Notes: generated by a model from the sequence alone, not told the origin. Shown: positions 8,879 to 18,087, numbered from the stretch's first letter. The stretch: DNA of 64,000 bases from an uncultured Lachnospiraceae bacterium (GCA_910585295.1 CAJUDE010000012.1:29234-93233); one strand, 5' to 3'. Numbers and translations: made by a program.

Positions 8879-9721
8879 ATGAAAAAACAACATACCTTGC
8901 AGAAGGATTCCTTATTCCTTCTGCCCAGCCTGACGGGGGTCTGTATCTTTGTACTTATCCCATTTGCGGATGTGGCGCGAAGGTCGTTCACCACCCTGGG
9001 AGGCAGCCGATTTATAGGATTGCAAAATTACAGGACAGTTTGGGGAAATGCAGCTTTCCAGCTTGCCTTGGGAAATACCCTGAAATTCCTTGGGATATCC
9101 CTCCCGCTTCTCCTTGCCTTATCCTTACTGCTGGCAAACCTTGCCTATTTTGGCGGCATGGGGCTTTATCGCAATTTTTGCCTGCTGCCTATGGCTGTCC
9201 CCACCGCCGCCCTAGTATTTGTGTGGAAGGCACTGTTCCACCAATCTGGCGCCATAAACAGCTTTTTCCATATTTCCATTGACTGGCTTCATTCTTCCCA
9301 TGCTTTTGCAGTGCTTACCGCCAGCTTCCTCTGGAAAAATATGGGCTATTATGTGATCTTGTGGGCCACTGGGTTAGAAAACATCCCCAAAAGCCTTTAT
9401 GAAGCATCCTCCCTTGACGGGGCAGGCCCTTTTGCCCAGTTCTGGCATATCACGCTGCCGGGGCTAAAGCCAATGTCGTCCGCCGTATTCACCTTGGCTT
9501 TGGCAGGCGCTTTCAAGTCTTACCGGGAAAGCTACCTTTTGGCTGGGGAATACCCGGATAAAAGCATTTACATGGTGCAGCATATGTTCCACAACTGGTT
9601 TCGGGATATGGCAATGGATAAAATGTATGCAGCAGCCGTGGTGATTGTATGCCTGTTTGCAGTGCTTGTATATCCGCTGCGCAAAAAAGGAGGTGGCAAC
9701 CTTGATTCGTTCCACGCTTAA
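8879..9721 (+). CDS. ABC sugar-type permease, MalF/UgpA-like
   Basis: A 280-residue integral membrane protein with about six transmembrane helices. The cytoplasmic coupling (EAA) loop is clear: EASSLDGAGPFAQFWHITLP, which normally contacts an ATPase subunit. Start chosen at 8879 because AAGGAGG lies 5 nt upstream; the longer reading from 8831 has no ribosome site. The downstream permease gene starts inside its last 20 bp. Together with the binding lipoprotein it forms a CUT1-like carbohydrate importer, but the operon encodes no nucleotide-binding subunit, so a shared ATPase such as MsmK may be used. Confidence 0.88.
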   Translation: MKKQHTLQKDSLFLLPSLTGVCIFVLIPFADVARRSFTTLGGSRFIGLQNYRTVWGNAAFQLALGNTLKFLGISLPLLLALSLLLANLAYFGGMGLYRNFCLLPMAVPTAALVFVWKALFHQSGAINSFFHISIDWLHSSHAFAVLTASFLWKNMGYYVILWATGLENIPKSLYEASSLDGAGPFAQFWHITLPGLKPMSSAVFTLALAGAFKSYRESYLLAGEYPDKSIYMVQHMFHNWFRDMAMDKMYAAAVVIVCLFAVLVYPLRKKGGGNLDSFHA

Positions 9722-10541
9722 AACTTTGCTGCTGCTAATACTCTGCGGCCTGTCCCTCCTCCCTATTTTCCTTTTATGGGTTGGGTCCATCACTGGCAAG
9801 CATGAGCTGGCCCTTTCCCTTGCAGGCATATTGGAAGGGCAGGGACAGACATGTTTCCCGTTGTTCCCAGCTTTCCCCACCCTGCGGGGTTATCTGGAAG
9901 TGCTTCTGGACACGCCGGAATTCTATGTGGTGTTCTGGAATTCTGTCAAGGTGACGTTTTTTATTGTGGCGGGGCAGTTACTAACCTCAATCCCTGCCGC
10001 CTGGGGCTTTTCCCGCTGGCATGGGGCATTCAGCAGTTTTTTGTTTTACCTTTATACTATCTTAATGCTGCTGCCTTTTCAGGTAACTATGGCGTCCAAT
10101 TACCTCGTGGTTGACCGCCTGGGCATAATGGACAGCCATGCAGCCATTATCCTGCCGGCTGTGTTTTCCACTTTCCCTGTGTTCCTAACCTATCGTTATT
10201 TTATTGGGATACCAGAAGAAATATTTGAGGCGTTTTCCCTGGACAGCAGCAGCCATTTTAGGATGTTTTGGCATATAGGCGTCCCCCTGGCGGCGCCAGG
10301 GGCCAAAGCTGCCATGCTGCTTTGCACGATAGAATACTGGAACCTGTTAGAACAGCCCTTGCTTTTTTTGAAAACACCTTCCCTTTGGGTTTTTTCCCTT
10401 TACCTCCCAAATATCGGCAAGGAAAATGCCCCTTATGCCTTTGTGTTTTCTTTCCTTGTGCTGTTTCCCATGTGCCTGGCCTCCTTCCTGCAAAAAGAAA
10501 CGCTGCAAAAAGGCATTGGCGCCATGGCCTTAAAACAATAA
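9702..10541 (+). CDS. ABC sugar-type permease, MalG/UgpE-like
   Basis: About 280 residues, six transmembrane segments, with a coupling loop EAFSLDSSSHFRMFWHIGVP near residue 190. The start is taken as TTG at 9702: AAAGGAGGTGG lies just upstream and the gene overlaps the previous stop by 20 bp, typical of coupled permease pairs. An ATG at 9645 lies deep inside the previous gene and lacks a ribosome site. Partner of the MalF-like permease; substrate not deducible, carbohydrate or glycoside likely by family. Confidence 0.85.
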   Translation: MIRSTLKTLLLLILCGLSLLPIFLLWVGSITGKHELALSLAGILEGQGQTCFPLFPAFPTLRGYLEVLLDTPEFYVVFWNSVKVTFFIVAGQLLTSIPAAWGFSRWHGAFSSFLFYLYTILMLLPFQVTMASNYLVVDRLGIMDSHAAIILPAVFSTFPVFLTYRYFIGIPEEIFEAFSLDSSSHFRMFWHIGVPLAAPGAKAAMLLCTIEYWNLLEQPLLFLKTPSLWVFSLYLPNIGKENAPYAFVFSFLVLFPMCLASFLQKETLQKGIGAMALKQ

Positions 10542-10559
10542 TACAAGAGGTGAATGTAA

Positions 10560-12020
10560 ATGAAATTAAAGCAACAACTCCAAACCTTCCGAAAGATAGG
10601 GAAATTTAACGCTATTTTTATCTTTTTGGCTGGCATAGCGGCCATGACTGTCGTATCCAGGGCTGCGGACTCTTTTATGGTCCCTTATGCCTCTGTAGCC
10701 TCCCCAGAGGCAAAGAAATTAAAATACCCATTAGAAATCCAGGGGCGTATAGCCCCAAAAGAAAACCTTGCCATTTGCTGCCCGAAAGGCCTGCAAATCG
10801 CCCAGGTACATGTCCAGGTATCTGACGCCGTTGAGAAGGGCAGCCTGCTATTCACAGTAGACTTAGGCAGCCTGCAGGGCAGCATTGCGCAGGCAGAGCA
10901 AGAGCTGCAAAAGCTTGAGCTGCAAATAAAAGATTTAACACGAGCCTGGCAGAGGCAAGCCAGCCAGCACAGCCTGGATCTAAAACGTGCAAAAGAAGAT
11001 TACAATGACACTTTGAAAGAAACCGAAGCCGCTGTAAACGCCGCGCTCCTGGAGCTGGAACATGCCAAAGCAGAGCTTTCCTTACATGCATCCCAAAAAC
11101 CAGAAGAAACTGCCAGCCAGCAGCGCGCCAACAGCAGCCAGAATCCTAAAAGCCCCTCCGCCACGCCAGACTCGGCGCTCCCTATGGAAAACCCAATGGA
11201 TGCATGGGCTGCAAAACAAGCGGAATTAGAACAGGTTTGCCTGGAAAAACAGAAGCTCTATGAAGAAGCCGCCACCTCCAGGAAAAAAGCCTTAAAAGCT
11301 GCAGCCCGCCAGGTTGAGGACGCCAGTTTGCCTCTAGATAGGGACAGCGCCGCCGACCTGCTGCAGGTTGAGCAGGCAAGTTTGAACCTTACTTTGCAAG
11401 AATTAAAGGAACTGCATAAGGCAGGGGGGAAGGTATACGCTGAATCCAGCGGGCAGGTTTTGGAATGCTCCATTTCCACTGGAAGCTTTACCTCCTTGGA
11501 ACCAGCCATTATCCTTGCAGATTTCAGCCATCCTTTTCAATTTGAAGGCGCTTTAGAAGAAGCTTCCCTCTTTGGAACTGAAACACCCGCCATAGAAGAG
11601 GGAATGGAAGGCTCCCTAAAAGCAGGAGAAGGGGACATCTCCCTAGAACATGTAAAAATCAGCCGCATTTCACAGGGAGGGGCTGGAACCTGCCAGGTAA
11701 GCGCTGACCTTGCACCCCATGGAACCCTCCAGCCTGGGGAAGCTGTCTTGAGCCTTGAGACCGAGAGCCAGGACTACCCCTGCTGCATCCCACTTTCAGC
11801 GCTGTATAGCCGGGAATCCGGCGATTTCGTAATCCGGGTGCAAGAATCCCCGTCCATCTTGGGTATCCAGCCAATTGCTGAGTATGTGCCAGTGGAAGTT
11901 TTAGAAAAAAACAGCCAGTATGCAGCGGTGGAAGGGGCGCTTTCTCCCTCAGACTGCGTCATTGTAACCGCCAGCAAGGCCATAAAGGAAGGTGACCGCA
12001 TACGGATAACCAAAGACTGA
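10560..12020 (+). CDS. HlyD/RND-type membrane-fusion (adaptor) protein
   Basis: A 486-residue adaptor with one N-terminal membrane anchor (residues about 17-36), a biotinyl-lipoyl-like segment (ENLAICCPKGLQIAQVHVQV, VEKGSLLFTVD), a long coiled coil (about 95-270) interrupted by a Pro/Ser/Gln-rich stretch near residues 175-215, then beta-barrel and membrane-proximal domains (VFIR-like GDFVIRVQE). In Gram-positive bacteria such proteins work with a MacB-type ABC exporter. Here the following gene encodes a MacB-like permease, but again no ATPase. ATG at 10560 follows AAGAGGTG. It is 18 bp behind the MalG-like permease, so it belongs to the same operon. Confidence 0.8.
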   Translation: MKLKQQLQTFRKIGKFNAIFIFLAGIAAMTVVSRAADSFMVPYASVASPEAKKLKYPLEIQGRIAPKENLAICCPKGLQIAQVHVQVSDAVEKGSLLFTVDLGSLQGSIAQAEQELQKLELQIKDLTRAWQRQASQHSLDLKRAKEDYNDTLKETEAAVNAALLELEHAKAELSLHASQKPEETASQQRANSSQNPKSPSATPDSALPMENPMDAWAAKQAELEQVCLEKQKLYEEAATSRKKALKAAARQVEDASLPLDRDSAADLLQVEQASLNLTLQELKELHKAGGKVYAESSGQVLECSISTGSFTSLEPAIILADFSHPFQFEGALEEASLFGTETPAIEEGMEGSLKAGEGDISLEHVKISRISQGGAGTCQVSADLAPHGTLQPGEAVLSLETESQDYPCCIPLSALYSRESGDFVIRVQESPSILGIQPIAEYVPVEVLEKNSQYAAVEGALSPSDCVIVTASKAIKEGDRIRITKD

Positions 12021-13090
12021 CCATCCATCATTTTTTCCACTATCTGACGCTGTTTCTCTCTGGAACCCTGTCCCTAGTTACTTTTTTCCAATTTTATATA
12101 CAGTTCCAGAATTTGGAAAGCCGTGAGGAAAATTTAGCTTACCTCTATTACAAAACGCCCGTCGCTGAACATCCATTGGCAGAGACAGCAAGGCAGCAAG
12201 GGATTGAGTATGAAATCTGGACTATCGAAGAAGGGGATTTACAGGCACATGGGCTGCAGCATACCGCCTCTGGGCATATAGCGCAAATAAAGGGAAACGC
12301 CATAACAACATTGCGCCAGGATTTTGGGAACCAATCCTGCGCTGTTTCATCCACACTGGCAAGCTCACTTTTTGGCTCAAGGCAAGTGATTGGAAAACAG
12401 ATGCTGTACCATGGGAAGCCTTACACAATTATGCAGGTAATCCCAAATCACATGCCTATCCTGTTTCTTGGCCAAAATATATTGGCACCAAGGTCCCAAA
12501 CCCAAGCCGATTCGGCGCTAGAGCCTCAAACCGCTCCAGCATCAGAACCCAAAACCAAAGCCGATTCGGCGCTAGGTTCCGCTTCCTGGAAAACCCTCTC
12601 CATTGCAACCGTCCACAATATGCAAGCGCTGGATTACAAGAAAACAGAATCCTTATTCCAAAACAGCGACGCCAAAATAGACATAAACCTACTGAAATGG
12701 ACGGTATACCTGATTGTTTTTTTACTCTTCCTAGGCAGGATGGCTTCCTTTTCCACATACATAAAAAAGCCCCTTGCCAAATGGGCTTTCCTCCTATTGT
12801 CCCTATGCTTTTTTAAGGTGGCATTATTTCCTGGATTAACAGGATTCCCTACCTGGTCCCTGCCTGGAGCCTGGTCTAACTTGGAGGGCTGGGGGGCTTT
12901 ATGGGAAACAGTTTTTAGGCAGGCTATTGTAATCCTCCAATTTCAGGATTACCCTATCGTCCATAATTATTTCCAGGCATTGCTTTCCTGCCCCTTATAC
13001 CTGATTGCCAGTTTATTGTTTTGGGGAATATTTGTAAAAAAATCCACACATATAGCTAGATGCCCCAATTCAGGATTGCAGCAGGGCTAA
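12017..13090 (+). CDS. MacB/FtsX-like ABC permease
   Basis: The frame is open from 11996 to 13090. The earliest plausible start is a CTG at 12017, overlapping the HlyD stop; it adds an N-terminal transmembrane helix (YLTLFLSGTLSLVTFFQFYI) that a later start at TTG 12113 would lose, so the longer form is preferred although no good ribosome site is seen. Then follows a ~170-residue extracytoplasmic domain like the MacB periplasmic core (NAITTLRQDFG, IGKQMLYHGKPYTIMQVIP) and three C-terminal membrane helices. This 1+3 topology fits the FtsX/MacB family. Residues encoded at 12504-12575 contain an in-frame 54-bp spaced duplication. Start is uncertain. Confidence 0.6.
   Translation: MTIHHFFHYLTLFLSGTLSLVTFFQFYIQFQNLESREENLAYLYYKTPVAEHPLAETARQQGIEYEIWTIEEGDLQAHGLQHTASGHIAQIKGNAITTLRQDFGNQSCAVSSTLASSLFGSRQVIGKQMLYHGKPYTIMQVIPNHMPILFLGQNILAPRSQTQADSALEPQTAPASEPKTKADSALGSASWKTLSIATVHNMQALDYKKTESLFQNSDAKIDINLLKWTVYLIVFLLFLGRMASFSTYIKKPLAKWAFLLLSLCFFKVALFPGLTGFPTWSLPGAWSNLEGWGALWETVFRQAIVILQFQDYPIVHNYFQALLSCPLYLIASLLFWGIFVKKSTHIARCPNSGLQQG
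12504..12575 (+). repeat. In-frame direct repeat within the MacB-like gene
   Basis: AAGCCGATTCGGCGCTAG occurs at 12504-12521 and again at 12558-12575, exactly 54 bp apart, so both copies encode ADSAL in the same frame. The duplicated linker is Pro/Glu/Thr-rich and lies in the extracytoplasmic domain. It suggests a slippage-prone, low-complexity linker. Confidence 0.75.
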
Positions 13091-13126
13091 AAAAGGCTGC
13101 CCGCCAAGATATCTCCCTATGGCAAA

Positions 13127-13154
13127 CCTGCCTTGCCAGCAAACGCAAGGCAGG
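13127..13154. terminator. Hairpin between convergent genes
   Basis: CCTGCCTTGC pairs with GCAAGGCAGG across an 8-nt loop, between the end of the ABC operon and the end of the Rel gene. No strong T tract follows on either strand, so terminator activity is likely but not certain. Confidence 0.5.
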
Positions 13155-13193
13155 CGCTTATACCCACCTATAGAACCATAGCGCCCCATTACC

Positions 13194-15533
13194 CTATCCT
13201 CTGGTCCTTTCTATATCAATCACGCTTTCCACCTGGCGCATTTTACTAATTAAACTAGTTAATTCCTCCTTGCCTTTCGTCTCAAAAGACAGCGTAATCG
13301 TCGCAATTCCCTGCTTGCTGGTATTAGAATGGATTGCATGAATGTCAATCTGGCGTTCTGCCAATACCTTGCTAATATCCACCAGAAGCCCAGTACGGTT
13401 GGATCCATATATCTTGATTTCCACCATATACCGCCCGGCTTCCCCTTCACACTCTTGCCATTCTGCGTCCAGAAGGCGGACCCGCTCTATGTCAGAAAGG
13501 TTAATTATATTGATGCAGTCTGTCCGATGGATGGAAATCCCCCTCCCCCGTGTCACAAAGCCAACGATCTCATCTCCCGGGACAGGCGCGCAGCAACGGG
13601 AAAACCGCACTGCCATATCATCAATCCCTTTTACCACAATCCCGCTCTTTGACCGTCCCCTGGCCCCTTTCTCCCTATTTCCAGAAGAAAAAGCGCTTTC
13701 CATCCCATCGTTTTCCATGCTCCTTAAAATCTGTTCATCTGTTATGGCTGCCTTGTGGTCTTTCTTATAATATTCCTGCATCTTATTGATGATTTGGCCT
13801 TCTTTTAAGCCGCCATGCCCCAACGCCGCCAGCACAGACTCCCAGTCCCGGAACCCATATTTGCGCATAATGCGCTCCTGGTAAGAACTCTGGTTCAGCT
13901 CTGCCCAATTCACAGCCTTAGCCTTGCAATACTGAGCCAGCAGCTCCTTGCCCCTGGAAATATTCTCTTCCTTAAATTCACTGCGGAACCATTGGTTGAT
14001 CTTATTCTTCGCCTGGGTACTCTTAACGATGTTTAGCCAGTCCCTGCTAGGCCCCCTGGAATTCTGGGAGGTCAGCACCTCAATCCTGTCCCCGTTCTGA
14101 ATCTCATAATCAATATTAACCAGCTTCCCATTCACTTTGGCGCCAATCATTTTATTGCCTACAGCCGAATGGATACTGTAGGCAAAATCTATTGGCGTTG
14201 AGCCGTTGGGAAGGTTTTTCACATCGCCGGAAGGCGTAAAGCAAAATACCGTGTCAGAAAACAGGTCCAAATCGCTCTTTAACAAACTCATAAATTCCCG
14301 GTTGTCCGACATGTCCTTCTGCCATTCCAAAATCTGCCTAAGCCAGCTTAATTTCTCTTCTTCCTGGCTCTTTCCCGCTACCTTCCCTCCATTGGAGCCT
14401 TCCTTATATTTCCAGTGTGCGGCAATCCCAAACTCCGCCGTCCGGTGCATGTCAAAAGTGCGGATTTGTATCTCAAATGGCTGCCCGGTAGGCCCAATCA
14501 ATGTTGTATGGAGGGATTGGTACATATTGGGCTTGGGCATGGCAATATAATCTTTAAACCGGCCAGGGATTGGCTTATACATCTCATGGATTACGCCAAG
14601 GGCCGCATAACAGTCCTTGACAGAATTTACAATAATACGGATGGCAAACAAATCATAAATCTGATCCAGCGTTTTATCCTGGCTTACCATTTTCTTATAT
14701 ATGCTGAAAAAATGCTTGGCGCGCCCATCAATAGAAGCTTCAATGCCAGCCCCTTTGATATGCTCCTCCACTTCCTCCACCAATTGAAAAATATATGCTT
14801 CCCGCACGCTTTTGCGCAGGGCTATTTTCTCCACCAGGTCATAATAAGCCTCTGGCTCCAGATACTTTAAGGACAAATCGTCCAGCTCTATCTTAATCTT
14901 AGAAATTCCAAGCCGCTGAGCAATCGGGGCATAGATATCCATAGTTTCCCTTGCCTTCTCCTTCTGCTTCTCTGGCTTCATATATTTCAAGGTCCGCATA
15001 TTATGGAGGCGGTCTGCAAGCTTAATCAAAATCACGCGGATATCCTTCGCCATGGCCAGAAACATTTTGCGCAAGTTCTCCGCCTGGACTTCCACTTTAT
15101 CTGCATGGTAAGACAATTGCCCCAGTTTAGTCACGCCGTCTACCAAAAGCGCCACTTCTTCGCTGAACTCCTGGGAAATTTCCTCTTCCGTCATTATGGT
15201 GTCTTCTACTACATCATGGAGGATGCCTGCAACAATCGTCTCTTTATCTAATTCCAGTTCCGCAAGGATAATCGCCACGCAGAGCGGATGGATGATATAT
15301 GCCTCCCCGGATTTGCGCACTTGCCCTTTATGCGCTTCATCTGCAACCTTATATGCCTTTTCAATCAAAGAAATATCAGTTGACGGATGGTACAGCTTCA
15401 CGCTTGCAATCAGCTCCTCATACAGGCTTTCGGGGCTTACAAATTCCTTTGTTGCCTTAATATGGCCGTCTGTATTCATAACCGCTTCTTCCCGCCCATC
15501 CAATTGAATCTTTTTCATATCTTCCATATGCAT
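13194..15533 (-). CDS. rel: Bifunctional (p)ppGpp synthetase/hydrolase (Rel)
   Basis: About 779 residues, full-length long RSH protein. Order: HD hydrolase domain (HDVVEDT; IKLADRLHNMRTLKYM), synthetase domain (IYDLFAIRIIV; YKPIPGRFKDYIAMPKPN; YQSLHTTLIG), TGS domain (FCFTPSGDVKNLPNGSTPID), zinc-finger/CC region (RFSRCCAPVPGDEIVGFVTR) and C-terminal ACT domain (NRTGLLVDISKVLAE). HD and catalytic synthetase motifs are intact, so both activities are expected. It controls the stringent response on amino-acid starvation. Start placed at ATG 15533 (AGGA 7 nt upstream); ATG 15527 two codons later is equally supported by GGAG. A perfect 11-bp dyad lies just upstream. Confidence 0.95.
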   Translation of the reverse strand: MHMEDMKKIQLDGREEAVMNTDGHIKATKEFVSPESLYEELIASVKLYHPSTDISLIEKAYKVADEAHKGQVRKSGEAYIIHPLCVAIILAELELDKETIVAGILHDVVEDTIMTEEEISQEFSEEVALLVDGVTKLGQLSYHADKVEVQAENLRKMFLAMAKDIRVILIKLADRLHNMRTLKYMKPEKQKEKARETMDIYAPIAQRLGISKIKIELDDLSLKYLEPEAYYDLVEKIALRKSVREAYIFQLVEEVEEHIKGAGIEASIDGRAKHFFSIYKKMVSQDKTLDQIYDLFAIRIIVNSVKDCYAALGVIHEMYKPIPGRFKDYIAMPKPNMYQSLHTTLIGPTGQPFEIQIRTFDMHRTAEFGIAAHWKYKEGSNGGKVAGKSQEEEKLSWLRQILEWQKDMSDNREFMSLLKSDLDLFSDTVFCFTPSGDVKNLPNGSTPIDFAYSIHSAVGNKMIGAKVNGKLVNIDYEIQNGDRIEVLTSQNSRGPSRDWLNIVKSTQAKNKINQWFRSEFKEENISRGKELLAQYCKAKAVNWAELNQSSYQERIMRKYGFRDWESVLAALGHGGLKEGQIINKMQEYYKKDHKAAITDEQILRSMENDGMESAFSSGNREKGARGRSKSGIVVKGIDDMAVRFSRCCAPVPGDEIVGFVTRGRGISIHRTDCINIINLSDIERVRLLDAEWQECEGEAGRYMVEIKIYGSNRTGLLVDISKVLAERQIDIHAIHSNTSKQGIATITLSFETKGKEELTSLISKMRQVESVIDIERTRG

Positions 15534-15558
15534 TTCTCCATCCTGCAGATTATACACA

Positions 15559-15583
15559 GAAATCATGCAGGATGCATGATTTC
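15559..15583. promoter_or_regulatory. Perfect 11-bp inverted repeat upstream of rel
   Basis: GAAATCATGCA, spacer GGA, then its exact reverse complement, 26 bp ahead of the rel start codon on the minus strand. Position fits an operator or a leader hairpin that could affect translation. No T tract follows, so it is not an obvious terminator. Confidence 0.45.
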
Positions 15584-15622
15584 GCGCTTGTAAATGATAG
15601 ATTACATTATAATGAATTTTTT

Positions 15623-16567
15623 CTAAAAATGCAACTTTTTCGTGTATCTTTGCATATTCTTTCCCTGGCCACCCCATTCCTCCTGCCATTGGAAACCTAA
15701 TTTTTCTGCCAAATGGATAGAAATTACATTTTCTTTTTCTATCAGGCAGTTAATTTCCTCAAATTCCGTCCCTTCCCGGGCAAATTGCAAAATCCCCTCG
15801 CACAACTCAGTGGCAAACCCCTGGTTCTGGAATTCTTCCCCCACAAGGTAGCCAAGTTCCAAAGAGGGCTTCCCATGGATCTCGCGGTGGTTTAAGCCCG
15901 CCCTGCCTATGGCCCTCCCAGAATGTTTATCCACGGCAATCCACATGCCGTATCCATAAAAACCATACATATCCCGGATATATGCTTTGGTATATTCTTC
16001 CTCTTTTTCCCGTTCTTCATACAGCCCTTCCATATAACGCGTAATATTTTTTCCCTGGTATAGCTGGTATAATTCATCCAAATCCCCTACCACCATCTCC
16101 CGTAAGAAACAACGTTCTGTCTCAATGACTGTCCAGGGGATCCCATGCTCGCGCTGGTAAGCCCGTTCCAAGAAATAAAAGTCTACTTCCTCAAACCCTT
16201 CCACCACCATTTTAACACCCGCCAGCCGTTGTCTTGGCAGTGTCGGGTTCACAAAACCAACAGCGGCAAGTTTCATACCGCCTTTTATAGACAATGTTTT
16301 ATCCGTAGCCACAAGCAACAGGCATTCCTCTGGCTGTAAATGATGCAGCCCCAACACCAGCCCTAATTTCTCCGTGGTGTCTGCATGGAACATATCCAAA
16401 TTAATAATCTGCACCCCATAACGGTAAATGCCATCCAACAGCTCTGTCAGCCCATCCTCCATAACAAAACGTTCCAAATCATCTGGTTTCGCCACATTCA
16501 TTTCCTGTAAAGACAGGATTAATCCGCGCAGTTCCATACAAGCCCCCATCTGTGGATAAATTTTCAT
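15623..16567 (-). CDS. GNAT-family N-acetyltransferase with N-terminal extra domain
   Basis: About 314 residues. The C-terminal half (from about residue 145) is a GNAT acetyltransferase of the RimJ/RimL type: CFLREMVVGDLDELYQLY, then MWIAVDKHSGRAIGRAGL, LELGYLVGEEFQNQGFATEL (acetyl-CoA loop) and the final IHLAEKLGFQWQEEW. The N-terminal ~140 residues (LILSLQEMNVAKPDD, VLGLHHLQPEECLLLVATDK) resemble the end of a HAD-like phosphatase fold but are too divergent to name. Likely an acyltransferase of unknown substrate. Start is uncertain among ATGs at 16567 and 16537; neither has a strong ribosome site. Confidence 0.7.
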   Translation of the reverse strand: MKIYPQMGACMELRGLILSLQEMNVAKPDDLERFVMEDGLTELLDGIYRYGVQIINLDMFHADTTEKLGLVLGLHHLQPEECLLLVATDKTLSIKGGMKLAAVGFVNPTLPRQRLAGVKMVVEGFEEVDFYFLERAYQREHGIPWTVIETERCFLREMVVGDLDELYQLYQGKNITRYMEGLYEEREKEEEYTKAYIRDMYGFYGYGMWIAVDKHSGRAIGRAGLNHREIHGKPSLELGYLVGEEFQNQGFATELCEGILQFAREGTEFEEINCLIEKENVISIHLAEKLGFQWQEEWGGQGKNMQRYTKKLHF

Positions 16568-16852
16568 ATTGCCCCAAATCAAACGCCCCTACCTTTTAGC
16601 AGCATTTGAGGCTATTAAATATATATCGGCTTTTTTTATTTTCCTCTAAACCCACAAAATATTCCATTATCCAATCAAACGTTCGGTTTTCTCCTTATAA
16701 TTGTCTGATAATTTAGTACTTTTATCCTGATTGTCGAATTATAGAATAATTTGTCGATTAATTTCACTTGATTCTACACAATTTTCGTCATATAATAAAA
16801 AAATCAACAAGCACTTCCCAAAAATATTTTTTACAAAGGAGGAACAAATTTT

Positions 16853-17362
16853 ATGAGCAAAAAGAAAAAGAGAGCATTGATGGCTATCGGGATCCTTCTG
16901 CTTCTTTTGATCACCATAGCTGTCTGTTACTTTTTGTTTACCAGGGAAGATACAACAGACCTGCAGTATGACGACAATGCGACCGCTGGAATTCTGCCAG
17001 GAGTTGATGTGGATGAACGCAGGAAAGAGCTGCAAAATATCCTGGACCGCAGCATGATTGCATTCTCCATCAATACGTCCCCAGTTTTCCTGAACGGGAC
17101 TTCGGAAGGCAATTTACTAATTGAAAATCCTGGAAATAATGCCAAGCTTTTGCGCGTCAGCATTGTGGTGGATAAAACGGAAGAAGAAATCTACGCTTCT
17201 AAATACCTAAAGCCAGGGACATACATTGAAAATGTCAAGCTGGATAAAGTCCTCGAAAAAGGCACTTATGACGCTACGGCTTATTTTTCCGCTTATGAGG
17301 AAGAGAGCGGGGAATACATAGGCAGGACTGGGGCGCACATCACGCTCACTGTACAAAATTAA
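16853..17362 (+). CDS. Unrecognised membrane-anchored extracytoplasmic protein
   Basis: A 169-residue protein with a lysine-rich start and one transmembrane helix (residues about 9-30: IGILLLLLITIAVCYFLF), then an extracytoplasmic domain of about 135 residues. The C-terminal part alternates beta strands (NLLIENPGNNAKLLRVSIVV, TLTVQN) suggesting an immunoglobulin-like fold. Strong AAGGAGG ribosome site. Preceded by a 285-bp AT-rich intergenic region likely carrying the promoter. Followed 43 bp later by a secreted protein and then EpsG, so it is probably part of a small cell-surface gene cluster. I do not recognise a named family. Confidence 0.65.
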   Translation: MSKKKKRALMAIGILLLLLITIAVCYFLFTREDTTDLQYDDNATAGILPGVDVDERRKELQNILDRSMIAFSINTSPVFLNGTSEGNLLIENPGNNAKLLRVSIVVDKTEEEIYASKYLKPGTYIENVKLDKVLEKGTYDATAYFSAYEEESGEYIGRTGAHITLTVQN

Positions 17363-17405
17363 CTTGGCTGTGCCATACTGTGACAGGTGCAGATAGGAGG
17401 CACTT

Positions 17406-17996
17406 ATGAAGAAAAAGAATATATTTTTACAACTTGCATTAACAGCAGCTTTACTTGCTTCTACATTTTCCACAACCGCCCATGCGGCGGAAGCCACTAC
17501 AACTAGGGATATCCCGGTAGGCGGTTCTGGGCAGGTAGAGATGGTAGGTACCATTGAGCCAACAATCCTTTCCGTTACCATGCCATCCTTTGTCCCCTTT
17601 AATATCAGCAACAGCCTTTCTACCCAGAACAAGGTTATTTCACCAAGGATTAACGTGAAAAATAACTCCAATGTTCCAGTACAGGTAGACGTGGCTTCCA
17701 CCAAAGTGGATATCAGCAAATTGAAAAACACAACCTGGAGCAACACAGGCGCTGTCAATGACAACCAGATTGCCATCGGGTTAAAACAGGAAGACACACC
17801 GAATACCATGCCTACAGACCTGGCGAACACAAGATGGCTGAAAGACAACCAGACAGAGGAAATGAATGTTATGGTCCTCAACTCCAACCAGGAAGGCGCT
17901 ATGTATGTTGTAGGCACCTTAGGCCAGAAAGTTTCCGAGAGCGCAACCTTCAACGTTACGCCTACCTTTGTGGTAAGCCAGACTTCCGGAAACTAA
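17406..17996 (+). CDS. Secreted surface protein of unknown family
   Basis: A 196-residue protein with a classical signal peptide ending at AHAA (about residues 1-28). The mature part is Thr/Ser/Asn/Val-rich and all-beta in character (MVGTIEPTILSVTMPSFVPF, NVKNNSNVPVQVDVASTKVD, SATFNVTPTFVVS), resembling pilin-like or surface-layer accessory proteins; no sortase motif, transmembrane tail or WxL motif is visible. Good AGATAGGAGG ribosome site. A strong hairpin after the gene separates it from EpsG. Function unknown; adhesion or surface assembly is only a guess. Confidence 0.6.
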   Translation: MKKKNIFLQLALTAALLASTFSTTAHAAEATTTRDIPVGGSGQVEMVGTIEPTILSVTMPSFVPFNISNSLSTQNKVISPRINVKNNSNVPVQVDVASTKVDISKLKNTTWSNTGAVNDNQIAIGLKQEDTPNTMPTDLANTRWLKDNQTEEMNVMVLNSNQEGAMYVVGTLGQKVSESATFNVTPTFVVSQTSGN

Positions 17997-18087
17997 AAAA
18001 TACTTTGCCGTATATGGCAACTGGCAGTACATAAAACAAAAGATACCATGCAACCGCATCTGTCACAGTATTTATGGAATACAGAAT

